A stretch of 64,000 bases of DNA from Heterodera schachtii. Lineage: Eukaryota > Nematoda > Chromadorea > Rhabditida > Heteroderidae. Every line of letters starts with the position of its first letter. Position 1 is the stretch's first letter. Location of the stretch: the NCBI GenBank assembly GCA_023374025.1, contig SIJG01000057.1, forward strand, positions 893,591 to 957,590, read 5' to 3'. The translations under genes were made by a program, and so were the position numbers. Below are positions 34,018-46,361 of this stretch, piece by piece. The notes under the pieces were generated by a model. It searched no databases and was not told where the DNA came from. It saw only the letters and a list, made by a program, of their open reading frames with translations.

Positions 34018-36815
34018 ATGGCACCGCCCGTCAAAAAAACGAAAACGTTTTCTTCCGCCGACAACTGCCGCCTCATTAGTGAAAATCAACCGCAATCGTT
34101 GGAGCCACTTATGGAATCAGTTGGAAATCGGTGAAATTCTTGATTTATGGGGAAAATTAACTGGAAAATGAGCCGGTAATATAGTTATTTACTCAACGGA
34201 CACCGAAAGAAAAACGGTGCTAGGTCAATTCAAAAAAACTCAGTGATTGATAAAATAATTAATTTAATTATTCGATTCACTAAATTCATATAATTATTAT
34301 ACTCAACAATTATTTGGAAGTATTTTTTTTAATTGTAATATTGTTAAAACTTTAAAAAAAGAACAAAATTTCTATTTACTTCGAGGTTATTCTTGAACCA
34401 GCAAGATTAGGTAATTAAATAAATCATAATTTATACGGACGGCTTAAATCGGATTTTACATGGATAATGAATGATCTTACAAAATATATAAAATTTTGAA
34501 CCAAAATGCCGATTTTTAAATTATTCTTTTTTATATTTAAATATATTAAATTCATTGACACCGATTTTATATAATAAAATTAATTATGTTATCAATCATG
34601 AGTTTTTTTTGGATCGACTCAGCAGTAAGAAATTTTTTAGGCAAATTTTCGTGAAATTCTGAACAATTTCTTTTTCCCCGCATTTAGTTGGATTTGCAAC
34701 GATGTTTGGATGGACATTTTCCCTCATTTTGACCATGCTCAACTTGGCCTTAAATTGGCACTTCTTTCACCACGTTTCGATGCTTTGGTGGACACGCATT
34801 TCAATGGCAAAAGCGAATGGACACTTTGGAGAGAAATCAGAACTCGAAAAGACCTGCTGGGACCAAAAGCTAAACTATTTGTCGATTGGAAACCTGCTGA
34901 ATTTCCATTGCCCGACCCTCCGCTGCCCAACAAAATTCGCTTTAAGAACCTACGGATTGAGTAATTCAATTTTTTAATTTGTAAAAACAAGTTTAAAAAA
35001 CAACCTCCGTTTCCGGACTCCGCCAGTTGGGCCCCGGACTATAACTGTTTTCTTTATCAACCAATTCCAACATTGTCGGTATCATTCGAAAGCTCGTTAC
35101 ATGCTCTATTAGCCTACAAAATTCCTAACATTTTCGTTGCGGTTCAAAAAAAGTTATGGCCAAAAATGACTGAAAACCTGGTTTCTGATTTATTTTTGGA
35201 CATTAATTTGTGCAAGATTTACGAATTTTTGAAATTTTGCAAGATAATAGAGGACATTTAGGGCTTTCGAATGATACCAAATAATGTTGGATTTTGTTTA
35301 ACGTGCCGGGGCCCAACTGAAGTAAACCTCCTTTTCAGTTACATTGACCATTCCGTCGTCGCATTTCTCCGTGCCAATCAGCACATTTTCGACAGAGGAG
35401 GCACCAATTTACTCTTCCCTCTGACGGATGAGAGTACAAAAAACAACAGAACAATTTGGGATGTTTTTGCCGGCGAAATTTGGCCCATTTTTGCTGCAAA
35501 TGTTCGCCGTTTGTCCCTTCCAAATGCCGTCGTTTATTTGGCCAATTTGCTCCGCCTCATTTCGCCGACATTGCTCACCGACCTCAATGATCAGTTGGAC
35601 TCAATCCATTTCGGCACTTCGTTCCCCGCTGTGTTTACTGATCAACGTCATGGGCCAAATGCTGCAACTTCTTTTGCTGGCCAAGCGTTGTCCAAATGGT
35701 TGCACGCGCCGCGCACTGATGGACAGCCGAAGCGATTGTACTGCCACCAAACTTTGACCAATATGGACACAGACACTGGATGGATCAACGATTTCAAGGA
35801 GGTCGGCCACCCCCAATTTTTTTCTCGACTCTTTTCTGGACAAAAATCCAGGTCCAGAAAAAGCTAGGCTTTTCATGGCTTAGACGACGAAGCCTTGGCC
35901 TGGATTTTTTTTTGAAATTTCCTTTGAAAAAAAATGTTTGAAAAATATAAATAATTGCCTAAGAACATCTAAAACATTATTGTAATTTATTTATTTTTAA
36001 ATCAAAATATATTGGTATTTATTATTTTCTTAAAATTTCATTAACTTTATGTTTAACGAATAAAAATTTTTCAAAATTTTCATTCTTTTTTTGAACAAAC
36101 TAAAAAGTCGCAAATTAACCAAAGTCATCATTTGAACAAAATCTGTTAACAAATCGCATTAAAATTTCCCGGCAGCGCCTTATGGCACCACCGGATGGAC
36201 CCCCATTTTACCTTAGTTTTTGAAACTTTAGCTCAATAATTGCAAAAATTCACATTTTTTGGCGAAAAATTATTTTTATCGAGATTTCGAGACCGAGAAA
36301 TTTCACCCAATATTTTAAAAAATTTTCAAACCTATAAATTTAAAGAAAAACATCTTATTATATTTTACCAGAAAATTTCAAGTAAAAATTTTTGAAAATT
36401 TTTAAGCGATTTTTTCAAAATTTAATGTGTAAATTATTAAGTTTTTTCAAAAAAAATTTCCAAGAAATAACTGAAAATTTTTCTTTTTTAAATTTTCTTA
36501 CGAAAAAATTTACATTTGCATTTTCCCATTGTTTAGACATTTGTTCGTGCCACCACTTCTTCTGCCCGCTACACAATTCAATTTGAAGTGCGCGCATCTG
36601 TGCCAATTGGGCCATTTGAATTGGTGAACGAACGGACCCAAGAAAAACTGACATTGAGTAAAACAAGCGAAGATTTATGGGCTGGCCAATGGGTGATGAA
36701 GCGATGTCCAATTGGGGAGACGGCGATGATTCAGTGGGAGGCCCCCCAAAATTCGGCAACCAATTTGAACAATGTCAACATTTATTTGTGTTGTGTCAGT
36801 TGCACTAGGTGGTGA
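34018..36815 (+). CDS. F-box-like domain protein, plus strand of copy A (375 aa)
   Basis: Four exons: 34018-34130, 34688-34960, 35339-35801, 36537-36815; 1128 nt in frame. Exon 1 starts MAPPVKKTKTF. Exon 2 carries the F-box-like core (WICNDVWMDIFPHFDHAQLG, then SPRFDALVDTHF). Exon 3 begins YIDHSVVAFLRANQ and has IWDVFAGEIWPIF and ALSKWLHAPRTDGQPKRLYC. Exon 4 has FVRATTSSARY, PFELVNERTQEKLTL and MKRCPIGET. F-box proteins usually bring substrates to SCF ubiquitin ligases; that role is family knowledge, not shown here. The GAGTAAT that appears to stop exon 2 is a GA|GTAATT donor. The exon 3 donor (AAGGAG|GTCGGCC) is weak. Intron 2 holds a foldback MITE. Confidence 0.85.
35014..35328. mobile_element. 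Foldback hAT-like MITE in intron 2 of the copy A F-box gene
   Basis: Left end CGGACTCCGCCAGTTGGGCC, right end GGGGCCCAACTGAAGTAAACC. The preceding 8 bp TCCGTTTC also follow the right end in copy B (47577-47584), so the insertion predates the duplication and the target copy to its right has been lost here. Confidence 0.8.
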
Positions 36816-38066
36816 ACACCCCCCCCCGTTATTCTGACCCCCCCCCCCCTTGTCCATGTATGAAATACACTATTCTATACAGTAATCTAGAGAAATCTCC
36901 GGTTCTATTGCATTAGATGTGTCCAATCGAGTTTTTGACAGGATACCCATCTTTTCTTTCTGCATTTTCCGGTTCAATCTTTGTCTCAGATAAAAAATGA
37001 CAAATTCTACCCATTTTGTGGTTAAAATTTCAAAAATTAAGGTAAAATGAAGGTCCGGCGGTGCCGATAGGCGCCGCTGGTAAATTTTTTGGAAATTGTA
37101 ATAAAATATGGTAGGAAAAGTTGCAAAATTTTCAAAAAATTTACTGTTTTTTCAAAAAAATAAATCGCAAAAAAGGCAAAAAAATGCACCAAAAAGTTCA
37201 AGATAAAAGCTTCAAACCAAGTTAAAAACTCGTTTTCGTGCATATTAGGCTATAGCAAGTTAGCAAAAAAGGTAATTATTAGAGTTAAACGGGACCGGGA
37301 CTTACCGGAACCAGAAAAGTCGGGACCGGGACCTCGATTTTCGTCCGGGACTGGGACCAACCGGGAATTTTCCCAAGTGAAATTTTTTGAAAAAAAATTT
37401 GAAAATTTGAGTGCACTTTGTTACGAAAAATTGTCTATATTCAAAAATGTACCCATAAAATTTTTTAATTCTCGTTTGTGGGGAGAAATTCGAAGAATTT
37501 TTCCATTATGCAATTTTGAGTGTAATATATTAACAGAAAATAATAAACTGAAGCATTCGTTTTAAAAATTAAGTTTTCAAATATATTCATTTCTTAGGGG
37601 TGGAAATTTCGCATTTCGCGCCAAAAAGCGAAATGCGAAAAGCGAAATGCGAAACGCCAAAAAATGCGAATAATGCGAAAGGCGAAATGCGAAAAGCGAA
37701 ACCTCGGCCCATCCCTGATATTAACCAAAAGATTTGCAAAATATTTTAGAGTAAAATTTTCTACGCAAAAAAAATCAAGAATTTTTTGGGTATTACAATA
37801 TAAAAAATGGCAAAAAAATGCCAAAATATGGCAAATGCCACTTTTATGAATTAAGTTAAGCTATAAACTATATTGAGCACATATGGATGATTCCAAATAA
37901 AGCGGAGTAATGGATTTTCTTTGAGAGGATTAAATCAGTGAAAAGGATTTTCGAAAGATTTTTTTTTGAAAAATAAATAATGATGGATTCAGGACGTGTC
38001 GCGCACACAGCTTTTTTCTATAAAACTTCTGCTGCTGATGGGAGCGGGAAGATAAATTGATGAAAA

Positions 38067-38098
38067 CTGATCAGCCAGCTGTGCAGCTGACTGATCAG
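38067..38098. other. 32-bp near-perfect palindrome
   Basis: CTGATCAGCCAGCTGTG followed by CAGCTGACTGATCAG; the halves complement with two mismatches. The outer part is the CTGATCAG motif common in this window. Confidence 0.7.
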
Positions 38099-38105
38099 CG
38101 TAGCA

Positions 38106-38219
38106 GAACAATGAGTGGGGATGAGAGAGAAAGGAGTGAAAAGAGAGAAATGAAAAAAGGGAAGAGAGAGAGAGAGAGAGAGAATGGAGAGGGAAGAGAA
38201 AGGAGAGATACAAGGGGGG

Positions 38220-38251
<32 letters not shown>

Positions 38252-38275
38252 GAGGGGAGGAGAAAACGGAGAGGA
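38106..38275. repeat. GA microsatellite
   Basis: (GA)n with interruptions, densest at 38164-38190 and 38220-38250. Confidence 0.85.
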
Positions 38276-38479
38276 AAATGAAGGGAGTGAGAAAATGTAT
38301 GTGTTCATGGAAATAAACGATGTATAGTGAAAAATTTTTTTTAAGTGCCAAAATTAGTTGTTAAACAAACATTTAAATTTAAAATAATCCTGTTAACAAT
38401 AATTGTAGTACGGAAATCCTGTGGTTTGTTCCCCCCATTTTTGGGCAAAATTTTTTAAAACTTATATATAAAACATGTT

Positions 38480-38850
38480 CCCATTGGTTTTGTGGTCGCT
38501 GATCATGAAGCGCCGGCATCTATTTCGACATAACGAACACCGAATTCAAATTCGAACAAAAAGTAGAAAATTCGAATTTCAGAAAACTCAGCCAATACTT
38601 TTAAACTTAATTTTGTTAAGGTTCAAAAACGTTATGGCCAGAAGAATTCAAAAAACCAGATTTTCCAACCTTTTTGGACATAAATTTGTTAAAAATTGAA
38701 GAAATTTTTTGGAATTTTGCAAGATAATCGAGCATCTTAGGGCTCTCGAATGATACCAAGATCGTTGGATTTTGTTTACAAAGAAAAAAGTTACGATCTA
38801 AAAACATGTACTCGTACGAAAACGGCCTGGCCCCAGAATTGATCTATCCA
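38480..38850. mobile_element. Degraded foldback MITE
   Basis: The right half matches the family core (CTCTCGAATGATACCAAGATC, AAAGAAAAAAGTTACG) and the middle has GTTAAGGTTCAAAAACG. The left arm is partly replaced. Ends not resolved. Confidence 0.5.
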
Positions 38851-39991
38851 ATAAGCAACTTTTACAATCCTATTTCATGAACAGAAAAATCTTTGGTAAT
38901 ATATAGAAATAATTAAATGAAAAATGGCGATTAATATCGTTTAGCATCTCTTTTGTTAATTGCCAGCAGTAAAATAAAATAAATATTCTTAAGATTTGAT
39001 TAATTATTCTTAATAAACAGATGCAAATTTCACTAAAAAGTTAAATCTTTTAATTAAATAATGGATTTCTCAGAATACAATTATAAACTTCAATGAACGA
39101 TGAAAATAACTGACATTTTATTAATTGTTTAAGAATATAACTAGCTAAATGATATTTAATAATTTCAAATCCACAGGGGTCAACGTGGAAAAAAACTCGG
39201 AATTTCTAATATTTTTTTAATAAAGAGGAACAATTAATTAAAAACTCTTTTTTCATTATTTCACGGAACTTTATCTTCAACCTTTTTTTGCCCCACAGAA
39301 CAGATATGTATGAAATTATTTATGAATTTTTTATTTTAATCGTTTCCTTTTTCACGCACTCTCATGTTTTTATGTTTTTTTTTTTAATTTTATTTCACAT
39401 TTTTTTTTCATTTAAGTGTTCTTTCATTAGTTAAATCAAATTTTTTTTGGATTATATTTCCAAACAAATATATTTCATTTATTTTAAAAATTATCCATGC
39501 AATTAATACTAATTTTTGATCGCTAATGAGTGAAGAGATGCGAAACTGTTCACTCTTAATTAGTTTTTAATTAATTTATTCTTTTTTAAGTATTTTCTTT
39601 TCAACCTGTCAAAGCTCGGTTTTGTAATCCATTCCAGTGGGGACGATTGCTGATTAGGGGTATTTTTCGACATTTTAACGAAATATCAACCGAGTAAAAT
39701 GTTTCGGTTTTTTATTTTTTTATATTTACCGATCGATTCAATCACTTGTAAGATCTCTAGTGTTTAAGCAGTTTATCATGCTTTATTTTAAACGCTCCAA
39801 TTTATTTTCTGCTCACAATCAGCTGGAATTTTTGAAAAATTTTATTACGAATTTCCAAAATTGAATTTTTGAAAAATATGAAATTCCAGCTTGGATTTTT
39901 GAAAAATTTTATTACGTTGGAAAATTTCATTTTGAAATCCCAAGCATTTTTTTAAATTTTCATTCAATTTGGAAAGTCAAAGCCATTGCAG

Positions 39992-41306
39992 GCATTTGCG
40001 CGCTTCACTTCTGTGCCGGCAGTGACGACAGATTTGAGTTGTGCAAATTGTTGGTGGAGAACGGGGCCAATGTCAACCAAATCGATGGCATTGGTCGTGG
40101 CGTTACGCCTTTGCATATTGCCTGCGGCCATGGCGCTTTACAAAATGGTTAGAAAATGAAAATTGCCTTCCGCATCCTATGGATTGGCATATTTAATATT
40201 CCATAATTAGTCGTTGCTTATTCAATCAGTGTCGACGATTTTTTTGGTTCGAGAACGTGGCATTTGCCAAATGTTTTTTTATTATTATTATTTTTTGCGT
40301 GGGGTGGGGGATTAAAATGATCAAAGTCTGAGACCGGGAATTGCCGGGACTTGAATAAAGGCAAAATTAATTAGGGATTACCAGGCTTAAGTTGTTAACA
40401 GATTTTCTTTAAAAATGATAAAAAATGATGCTATTTATTTGTCCAGTTAAATTTTTTGTGGAACGCGGTGGAGGCGACATTGAAGTTGCCGATTCTGATG
40501 GTGATTCAGCGATTTTTCATGCAGTGATGGAAGAGCAATTCGATGTCGTTCAATATTTGGTTTCCAAAGGAGCGCGCATTGATCAAATCAACCACAAAGG
40601 TGGGCATGGATTGGATATGACTGATATTGGAAATAGATTTTAAAATTTTTTAATTTTCAAATATGAATTTTCTTTTGACTGGAACCAATGCTGAGTTAGC
40701 CCTAAAGCACTTTATGAATCTAAACGTCTTTTATAAGTCCAAACGCATTTTATGAGTCCAATCAATTAGCACATATGGTTTTAAACATTAATTTGCTCAT
40801 GTTCAAACAAAACCTTAATTGTTGACTATTTCCGTTTATGACTCTCTTTAAATGTTAGCATTCTCTTGTTTTATTATTATTATTATATTATAAAGACTTT
40901 TGGTTTTTAAAAATCAGGGATGTTGCAAAGAGAAAAATAAAAAGCGAAAAAAGCGAAATGCCCAAAAAAAAAGCGAAACTTGCAACATCCCTGCTAAAAA
41001 TATAGGATTTGTTTGAACATGGACAAATCTTTGAGGCAAAAGTTATAAGCACCTAACAATCCTTTTTTTCTTGAAAAATGCGAATAAAAATAACTCTCCA
41101 AGTTCCTGTTCCTGGGTTTGTTTTTAAAAGAGGAAGGAATTTGGTGTCCAATTTTCCGCTTGGTGTCCAATTTTCTAGTGCCAAATTTACCGGTCCCCAT
41201 ACCATTTTTTCCTAAATTTCAAAATTTACTGCATGTACGATGCTTTATATACGCACAGGTCGTTCGCCATTGATTGTTGCGTGTATGGTTGGGCATTTGC
41301 AAATTG
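39992..41306 (+). pseudogene. Ankyrin-repeat gene fragment (three exons)
   Basis: Exons 39992-40147, 40447-40599 and 41259-41306 chain in one frame with phase-1 introns and good splice sites. Ankyrin consensus is clear: LCKLLVENGANVNQID, GVTPLHIACGHGA, DSAIFHAVMEEQFDVVQYLV, SKGARIDQINHKGRSPLIVA. No start exon was found upstream and the exon after 41306 is replaced by repeats and nested elements. The coding frame itself is intact, so it may be part of a larger gene with long introns. I score it as a fragment. Confidence 0.65.
40915..40993. mobile_element. 79-bp miniature element, CAGGGATGTTGCAA termini
   Basis: Inverted ends CAGGGATGTTGCAA and TTGCAACATCCCTG, interior of AAGCGAAA repeats. Flanks TTAAAAAT / CTAAAAAT match at 7 of 8. 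It lies in the ankyrin fragment intron. Confidence 0.7.
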
Positions 41307-41319
41307 GTAATTTAATGTA

Positions 41320-41450
41320 GGGTTAAGCCCCGAGCCCCCGGGGGGCAAAAAGTCGGGGGCCGGGGACCTCGGGGGGCGACATGTCGGGGGTCGGGTCGGG
41401 GGGAAGCTCAATTGTCGGGGGTCGGGGACCCCGATCGGGTAGTGATCAAC
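41320..41450. repeat. GC-rich GGGGTCGGG repeat
   Basis: Short-period GTCGGGGG/GACCCCG repeats around 41325-41445, starting TAGGGTTAAGCCCCGAGCC. Possibly the arm of another element; ends not resolved. Confidence 0.45.
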
Positions 41451-41572
41451 GAAATTTTTTAACGAAAAACTCAATTTTTATTTTTAAATTCCCGTAAATC
41501 TTCCTTTTTTTCACTTTAATCATCTGATTTCGTTAGCGCCAGGCAAGAGTGAGTCCAAGCTGGCCTTTAAAC

Positions 41573-41682
41573 CAGGGTTACCCTTGAAAATTTCCCGAAA
41601 TAAGAACATCGCTGGTCAAAAATAAGATTTTAGGGTCAAAAATAAGGACAAATCTTACAAATAATGACAAAGGATAACCCTG
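41573..41682. mobile_element. 110-bp miniature hAT-like element, CAGGGTTA termini
   Basis: Flanked by CTTTAAAC at 41565-41572 and 41683-41690. Ends CAGGGTTACCCTTG and CAAAGGATAACCCTG. Interior has AAATAAG phrases. Confidence 0.85.
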
Positions 41683-41690
41683 CTTTAAAC

Positions 41691-42755
41691 CAGGGGCTTC
41701 CATTTGTTCTTATTTATAAGAATTTCTAATTTTGGGGTAGCGACGAAAATTGTTCTGCTTTCTTAAATATATTTATAATTTTTGAAATTTTATGGCATAT
41801 GTCACTATTTCAAGAAATTTTAAGGTCTGCCGCAAAATTTTTTGATCTTTTGATCCCGAATTTACTGAAATTTGTCCTTATTTCTAACCTTTTCTTATTT
41901 TCAGGCTTCACCTAAACTTTTTAAATTTTTTCGGATTAATGTTTTATTTCGCTGGTTGAGAAAAAAAAAACTTTAAAATGGCCATTTTTATGTAAAAAAT
42001 GCTACAAAAACTCCCAATTTTCAATTTTTTTCCGGCGGCATCTTGTCGGTACCGCCGGTTCGCAAAAGCTTATTTGTTCTTAAAAATTTGGCTCAAAATC
42101 GCGCAAAAATTGGTCATTTTTGGTGAAAATATGTGGGCAAAATGAACTCAAATTTTGAAAAAATGTTGCAAAATGTTCTTATTTTTGACCCTAAAATCTT
42201 ATTTTTCGGCCTTGTTGGTGTTCATATTTTGAAAAATTACCGATCGGCACCATGGTTTTGGGAAAACTCGCGAAATAGGTATTTAAATAGGTACAAAAAA
42301 AAGCGAAATAGTTATTAAAAGGTGCAAAAATCCCGAAATTTGTAAAAAATAGGTAAATAAAATTTTTTATTTAACGATTTTTATTGGAAAAAGCAAACAA
42401 AGAAGGAAAATTTTGGTTCTATTTTTCTTTCTAAGCGAATAATTTAAATATTTTCTTAGAAAATATTGACATTTTAAATTAAAAAATTTGTCAATAAAAA
42501 AAAATAAATTTTGGAGGATAAATTTGAGAAAATTTTCCAATTCTTAGGGGCGTATTTTAAAAAAAAAATTTTGGTCAATTCTTTGGGGTATATTTTTTTG
42601 TATTTTTGTTAAGATTTTTTTGAAAATCCTTAAAATAGTTAACAAAATGGCGAAAAAAATATAAAAATAGGTACCACTTAGGTATTAGGTAGAAAAACTC
42701 CCAAATAAGTATGAATAGGTATTATAAAAGTCATCGTAGAAGCCCCAAACCAAGT
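41691..42755. mobile_element. Probable second hAT-like element abutting the first
   Basis: Starts CAGGGGCTTCC directly after the target copy CTTTAAAC. A matching GAAGCCCC occurs at about 42747, followed by AAACC. It contains one GC-rich hairpin (about 42033-42060) and AATAGGTATT repeats. The right boundary is uncertain; other elements may be nested inside. Confidence 0.5.
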
Positions 42756-43222
42756 GGAAAATGCTGTTTTCGTGCTTATCTGTGCGTATTTAGTGTACAA
42801 AAATTTTAGGTATTTACCTAAAAAACGAAGCCCTATTTTTTATAATTATATAAAATAAAATGTGTATGTCCTCAGCTGTCTGGTTCTCAAAAGTCGAGTA
42901 GTCACTCTCACATAATTAGACACCATTTTCGCTGTTTCGCCGCTGGTGGAGACAAAGGCCTAAAAATTCGGCGCAATTTGAATTACTTATAACGAAATCA
43001 ATTGTTTTTTGGCTATTGTAAAGTAAAGGGGTTTTTTGTTTTGTGGATTTCTTCTGATCAACTACTTTAAGCCCTAGATCGGTTTGTCTCATCAAGAGCT
43101 TTATTTGTTAGATTGACACCTTTTGGGGAATTGGAATTCCTAATCCAAATTTTTTTCAGAAATCGGAATTTCGATGTCCAAAGTTTTTTAGGGAGTCGAA
43201 TTCCGTGTCATCCCCATTTTGC

Positions 43223-45127
43223 TCACCCGTTGCATCGTTTGGCATCGCAAAGCATAAAGTCGACATAGTTTAAATTGTTCCAATTTCCTTCATTTTCCCA
43301 CTGAACCGCCTCCGTATTATCCCCAATTGGATATCGCTTCATTAGCCCTATGATACGCCGTACATCTATTTTTTCTGTCATCAGGGTAAGCTTTTCGTTT
43401 GTCCGTTTGTTCACCAATTCAAATGGCACCAATGGCCTTGACTCAAATAACTCATCAACACCAAAATAAATTTCGTAGTTGGCGGAAGTGGTGGCACGGA
43501 TAAATTGCTAATTGATGGAAAACCGGAAATTAAAGCTTATCAAAATCAGTCTCTTAAAAAATTACGACCCTTTTCCAGTTTAAAGCTCCCGAACATTCCC
43601 AATTCTGAAAATATTCAAATCAATTCCTAACTAAATTTGAAAAAAGGCAAATTAGAAAAGTTGTTTTTTGACTTTTTTAGTGTTATAGATTCGTGACCAG
43701 CGGCCCAATTTCCAAAGACATAAAAAGCTGGAAAAAGGCCTAAACTATGGCCACACCTCTTTGAAAATGTTGACAAATTCAGTTTTTGACATATAACCAC
43801 CACAGCAATGCAATCGCTTCGGTCGGCCATCTTTGCTCAGAGTGTGCAACCATTTGGACAACGCTTGGCCAGCAGTTGCAGTTGGCCCATCATCACAAAT
43901 TGGATCGGGCAACAGATAACCGGAATTTATTACACTTAAGTTGTTGAGATCGGTGAGAATTGTCGGCAAAGTTCGGCGACGCAAATTGTCCAAATGATCG
44001 CCATCGCGAAAGTTAAAGAAGCGAATGTTTCGCGCAAAAATGGGCCAAATTTCACAAGCAAAAACATCCCAAATTGGCTGGACATTATTGTTGACGAATG
44101 GAGAAAGGCAATCATGGAAGCATGAAGGAACCGACAAACATAAATTGGTGGCTTTTTCAAAAATTTGCTGATTGGCACGGAGAAATGCGAGCACAGAATG
44201 GTCGGGGTTCCTGAAAAATGGTGAAAAAGGAGTGATTTTCTTCCCATTATGTTTGATTACTCAATCCGAAGGTTCTTAAAACGAATTTTGTTGGGCAGCG
44301 GACGGTCCGGCAAAGGAAATGGCACCAAATTATTATAATTGGCCAACACACATAATTTCGGCATTCCATTGTCCTTGCGAATAAATATGCGTCGCCAAAT
44401 TGTCAATTCCCTTTTGCCATCAAAATGCGCATCCACTAAAACATCGAAACGTGGCGAAATCAGTGCCAATTTGAGGCCGAGTTGGGCATGGTCAAAAAGA
44501 GGGAAAATGTCCATCCAAACGTCGTTGCACACCCAGCTGAAACAAGCAAAATATGGCCGAGAATTCATTACTTCGGCACCCATCGAATGTTGCAAGCGAC
44601 GGAACAACAAAAAAATGCCAATGACATCGCCCTATTCAAGATTTTGAATATATTTCCGCAATTTTTGAAAATTTCTAAGCGAAAAATGGAATAAAAACTA
44701 GAGCTCGACCTGTTCCTTGGTCTAGGCCTGATTTTCCTGGACCTGGATTTTTGTCCAGGTAATCCAGCTCCAACATGGAATCCAGGCCCAGGTTTTTTTG
44801 AAAATGTTGTTTTTACGAGAGTGCAGCGCGGGACGGAATCCCGCGTATGATTTAGCGGGATTTATACCTGCGGGATCTCGTCCCACTAAATTTTGAGTTC
44901 AAATCACGCAACGGGATCCGCAAATTTGAAATTTCCGTTTAGTTTTTAGCCCCCCCCCCCCCCCCCTCTGCCAATTGGCAATCTTTTGGTCAATGTTACC
45001 AATTCCGTCGTGTTCCAATTGATGTTTTCACAAATGTACCCAGCGATCCTTGCTGATTTTCACCAATGGCATAAGAAATGGCAGCGGCACATGAAATTTC
45101 TTTCCTTTTTTCAACGGGCGATGCCAT
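43223..45127 (-). CDS. F-box-like domain protein, minus strand of copy B (380 aa)
   Basis: Four exons on the minus strand: 45000-45127 (start, MASPVEKRKEI), 44261-44536 (WVCNDVWMDIFPLFDHAQLG, SPRFDVLVDAHF), 43757-44210 (PDHSVLAFLRANQQIF, IWDVFACEIWPIF, ALSKWLHTLSKDGRPKRLHC), 43223-43507 (FIRATTSANYEIYFGVDEL, MKRYPIGDN, CDAKRCNG, stop). The sum is 1143 nt, an exact frame. Intron positions and phases equal those of the plus-strand partner, although the sequences are clearly diverged, so the two are older paralogues arranged head to head about 1.2 kb apart. Again the exon 2 'stop' GAGTAATC is a donor. Intron 1 contains CCTGGAC and GGGATC-type repeats and a C-run. The SCF adaptor role is inferred from the F-box only. 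Confidence 0.85.
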
Positions 45128-45599
45128 TGAAAATTAAATTTCGCTCTTTTTGAAAAATAACTGAAAATTTAAGAATTTGAATGTAAAATAGAGCCCTATG
45201 GATGGAAAGGGATTACGCGCGGGGTCATAGACCGCAACCGCACAATTTTTAAGAATTCGGCATTAATCCATTTCGTTGTTCTCCCCCCTTCTCTCTTGTT
45301 ATCTCTCTCTTCTCTTTTTTACTCTCTCTCTCTCGCTCTCTCTCTCTCTCTCCCGCTCTCTCTCTGACTATGCTCCGCACTCACGGCGCTGTGCCGTTCT
45401 CTCCCCATTATTACCAAGCCAAGCCGAAGATCTTCAACTAATCCATTCTTCATTCATATCCTTCCCTCTCTCTGCCTCTCACTCTCTCCATAAAAAATTA
45501 TCCCTCCGGGCGCCTTATGGTGGCCATTCCTGCTGGGCACGTAAGTTCCCAGAAAAATTGACCCAGCAGCATTCCTGAACGGTTTGCGGACGTTTCGCC

Positions 45600-45959
45600 C
45601 AAGGGCGTAGGCAGGGGGGGGGGGGCTGAGGGGGCTAAAGCCCCACCGAAACCTAAAAAAATTAAAAAACATTTTTTGAAATTTTAAGCAATTTTCTTAA
45701 CAAAAATGCATTAAAATACTCAAAAATTTTCCCGGCGGCGCCTACCGACACCGCCGCACCCCCATTTTACCATAATTTTGAAAAATGGAAGCCAAAATGG
45801 CAAAAAATATAATTTTTTTGGCGAAAAAAGGCGAAAAAATTTTGTAAAATACGCCTCATAATTCGGGATTTCAAAAAACCAAAAATACACCCCTAAAAAC
45901 CGATTTTTTGACTTCAGCCGCCCCCCCCCCCCAAAGCCAAGGGTCTGGCTACGCCCTTG
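45600..45959. mobile_element. hAT-like MITE with CAAGGGCGTAG termini
   Basis: Ends CAAGGGCGTAGGCAG and CTGGCTACGCCCTTG. Flanks GTTTCGCC and TTTTAGCC match at 6 of 8. Copy A shows the empty site (TTTTCGCCTACTGCTGG near 32818). One GC-rich hairpin lies inside, and C/G runs lie near both ends. Confidence 0.82.
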
Positions 45960-46361
45960 TTTTAGCCTACTGGACATTTTGCCTACTTAACCAAAATTGG
46001 CTTTCAATTCTACTATCATAAAAGGATATTTCGACCACGGATTCCACCAAATATATCTTCCAAATTGATCAATTTTATTTATTAGCTCTGCACTATGAGT
46101 CCAAACAGATGCAAAGGAAAACGTCCGATTTTAAGTGAGTAGGCGAAGTGTCAGTAGGCGAAATGTCCAGTAGGCAAAATGTCATCGTGCCGTCCTGAAC
46201 TCTTCGTGCCTTGTAGGACAGCGATAAGTCCTGCTGCTGTAAAAGCCATTCCCAAAGCCCAAAATAGCCCATATCATATGTCTCCAAAATGTTTTGGAGG
46301 GTTTCCTTTCTTTTGTATACAAAAATGTTCCATTAAGCAAATTTATTTATTTTTTTCTTTG

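Larger units (their letters stand above)
31038..36956. repeat. Segmental duplication, copy A (F-box gene pair)
   Basis: Homologous over its length to 42892-49220 (copy B), in the same orientation. Shared blocks include the minus-strand exon 4, minus-strand exon 1, the CT tract, the plus-strand four-exon gene and its 3' flank. The exons of the plus-strand gene differ at only a few sites, so the duplication is recent. Differences are mostly transposon insertions and the loss here of minus-strand exons 2-3. Confidence 0.9.
36957..39991. other. Repeat-rich interval between the duplicates
   Basis: It contains a GC-rich hairpin at 37055-37082, a GGGACCGGGAC repeat at 37275-37370, a right-hand fragment of a CAGGGATGGGC element (37594-37717, ending GGCCCATCCCTG), a GA microsatellite (38106-38275), a 32-bp palindrome (38067-38098), a degraded foldback element (about 38480-38850) and AT-rich DNA. 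No gene supported. Confidence 0.5.
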
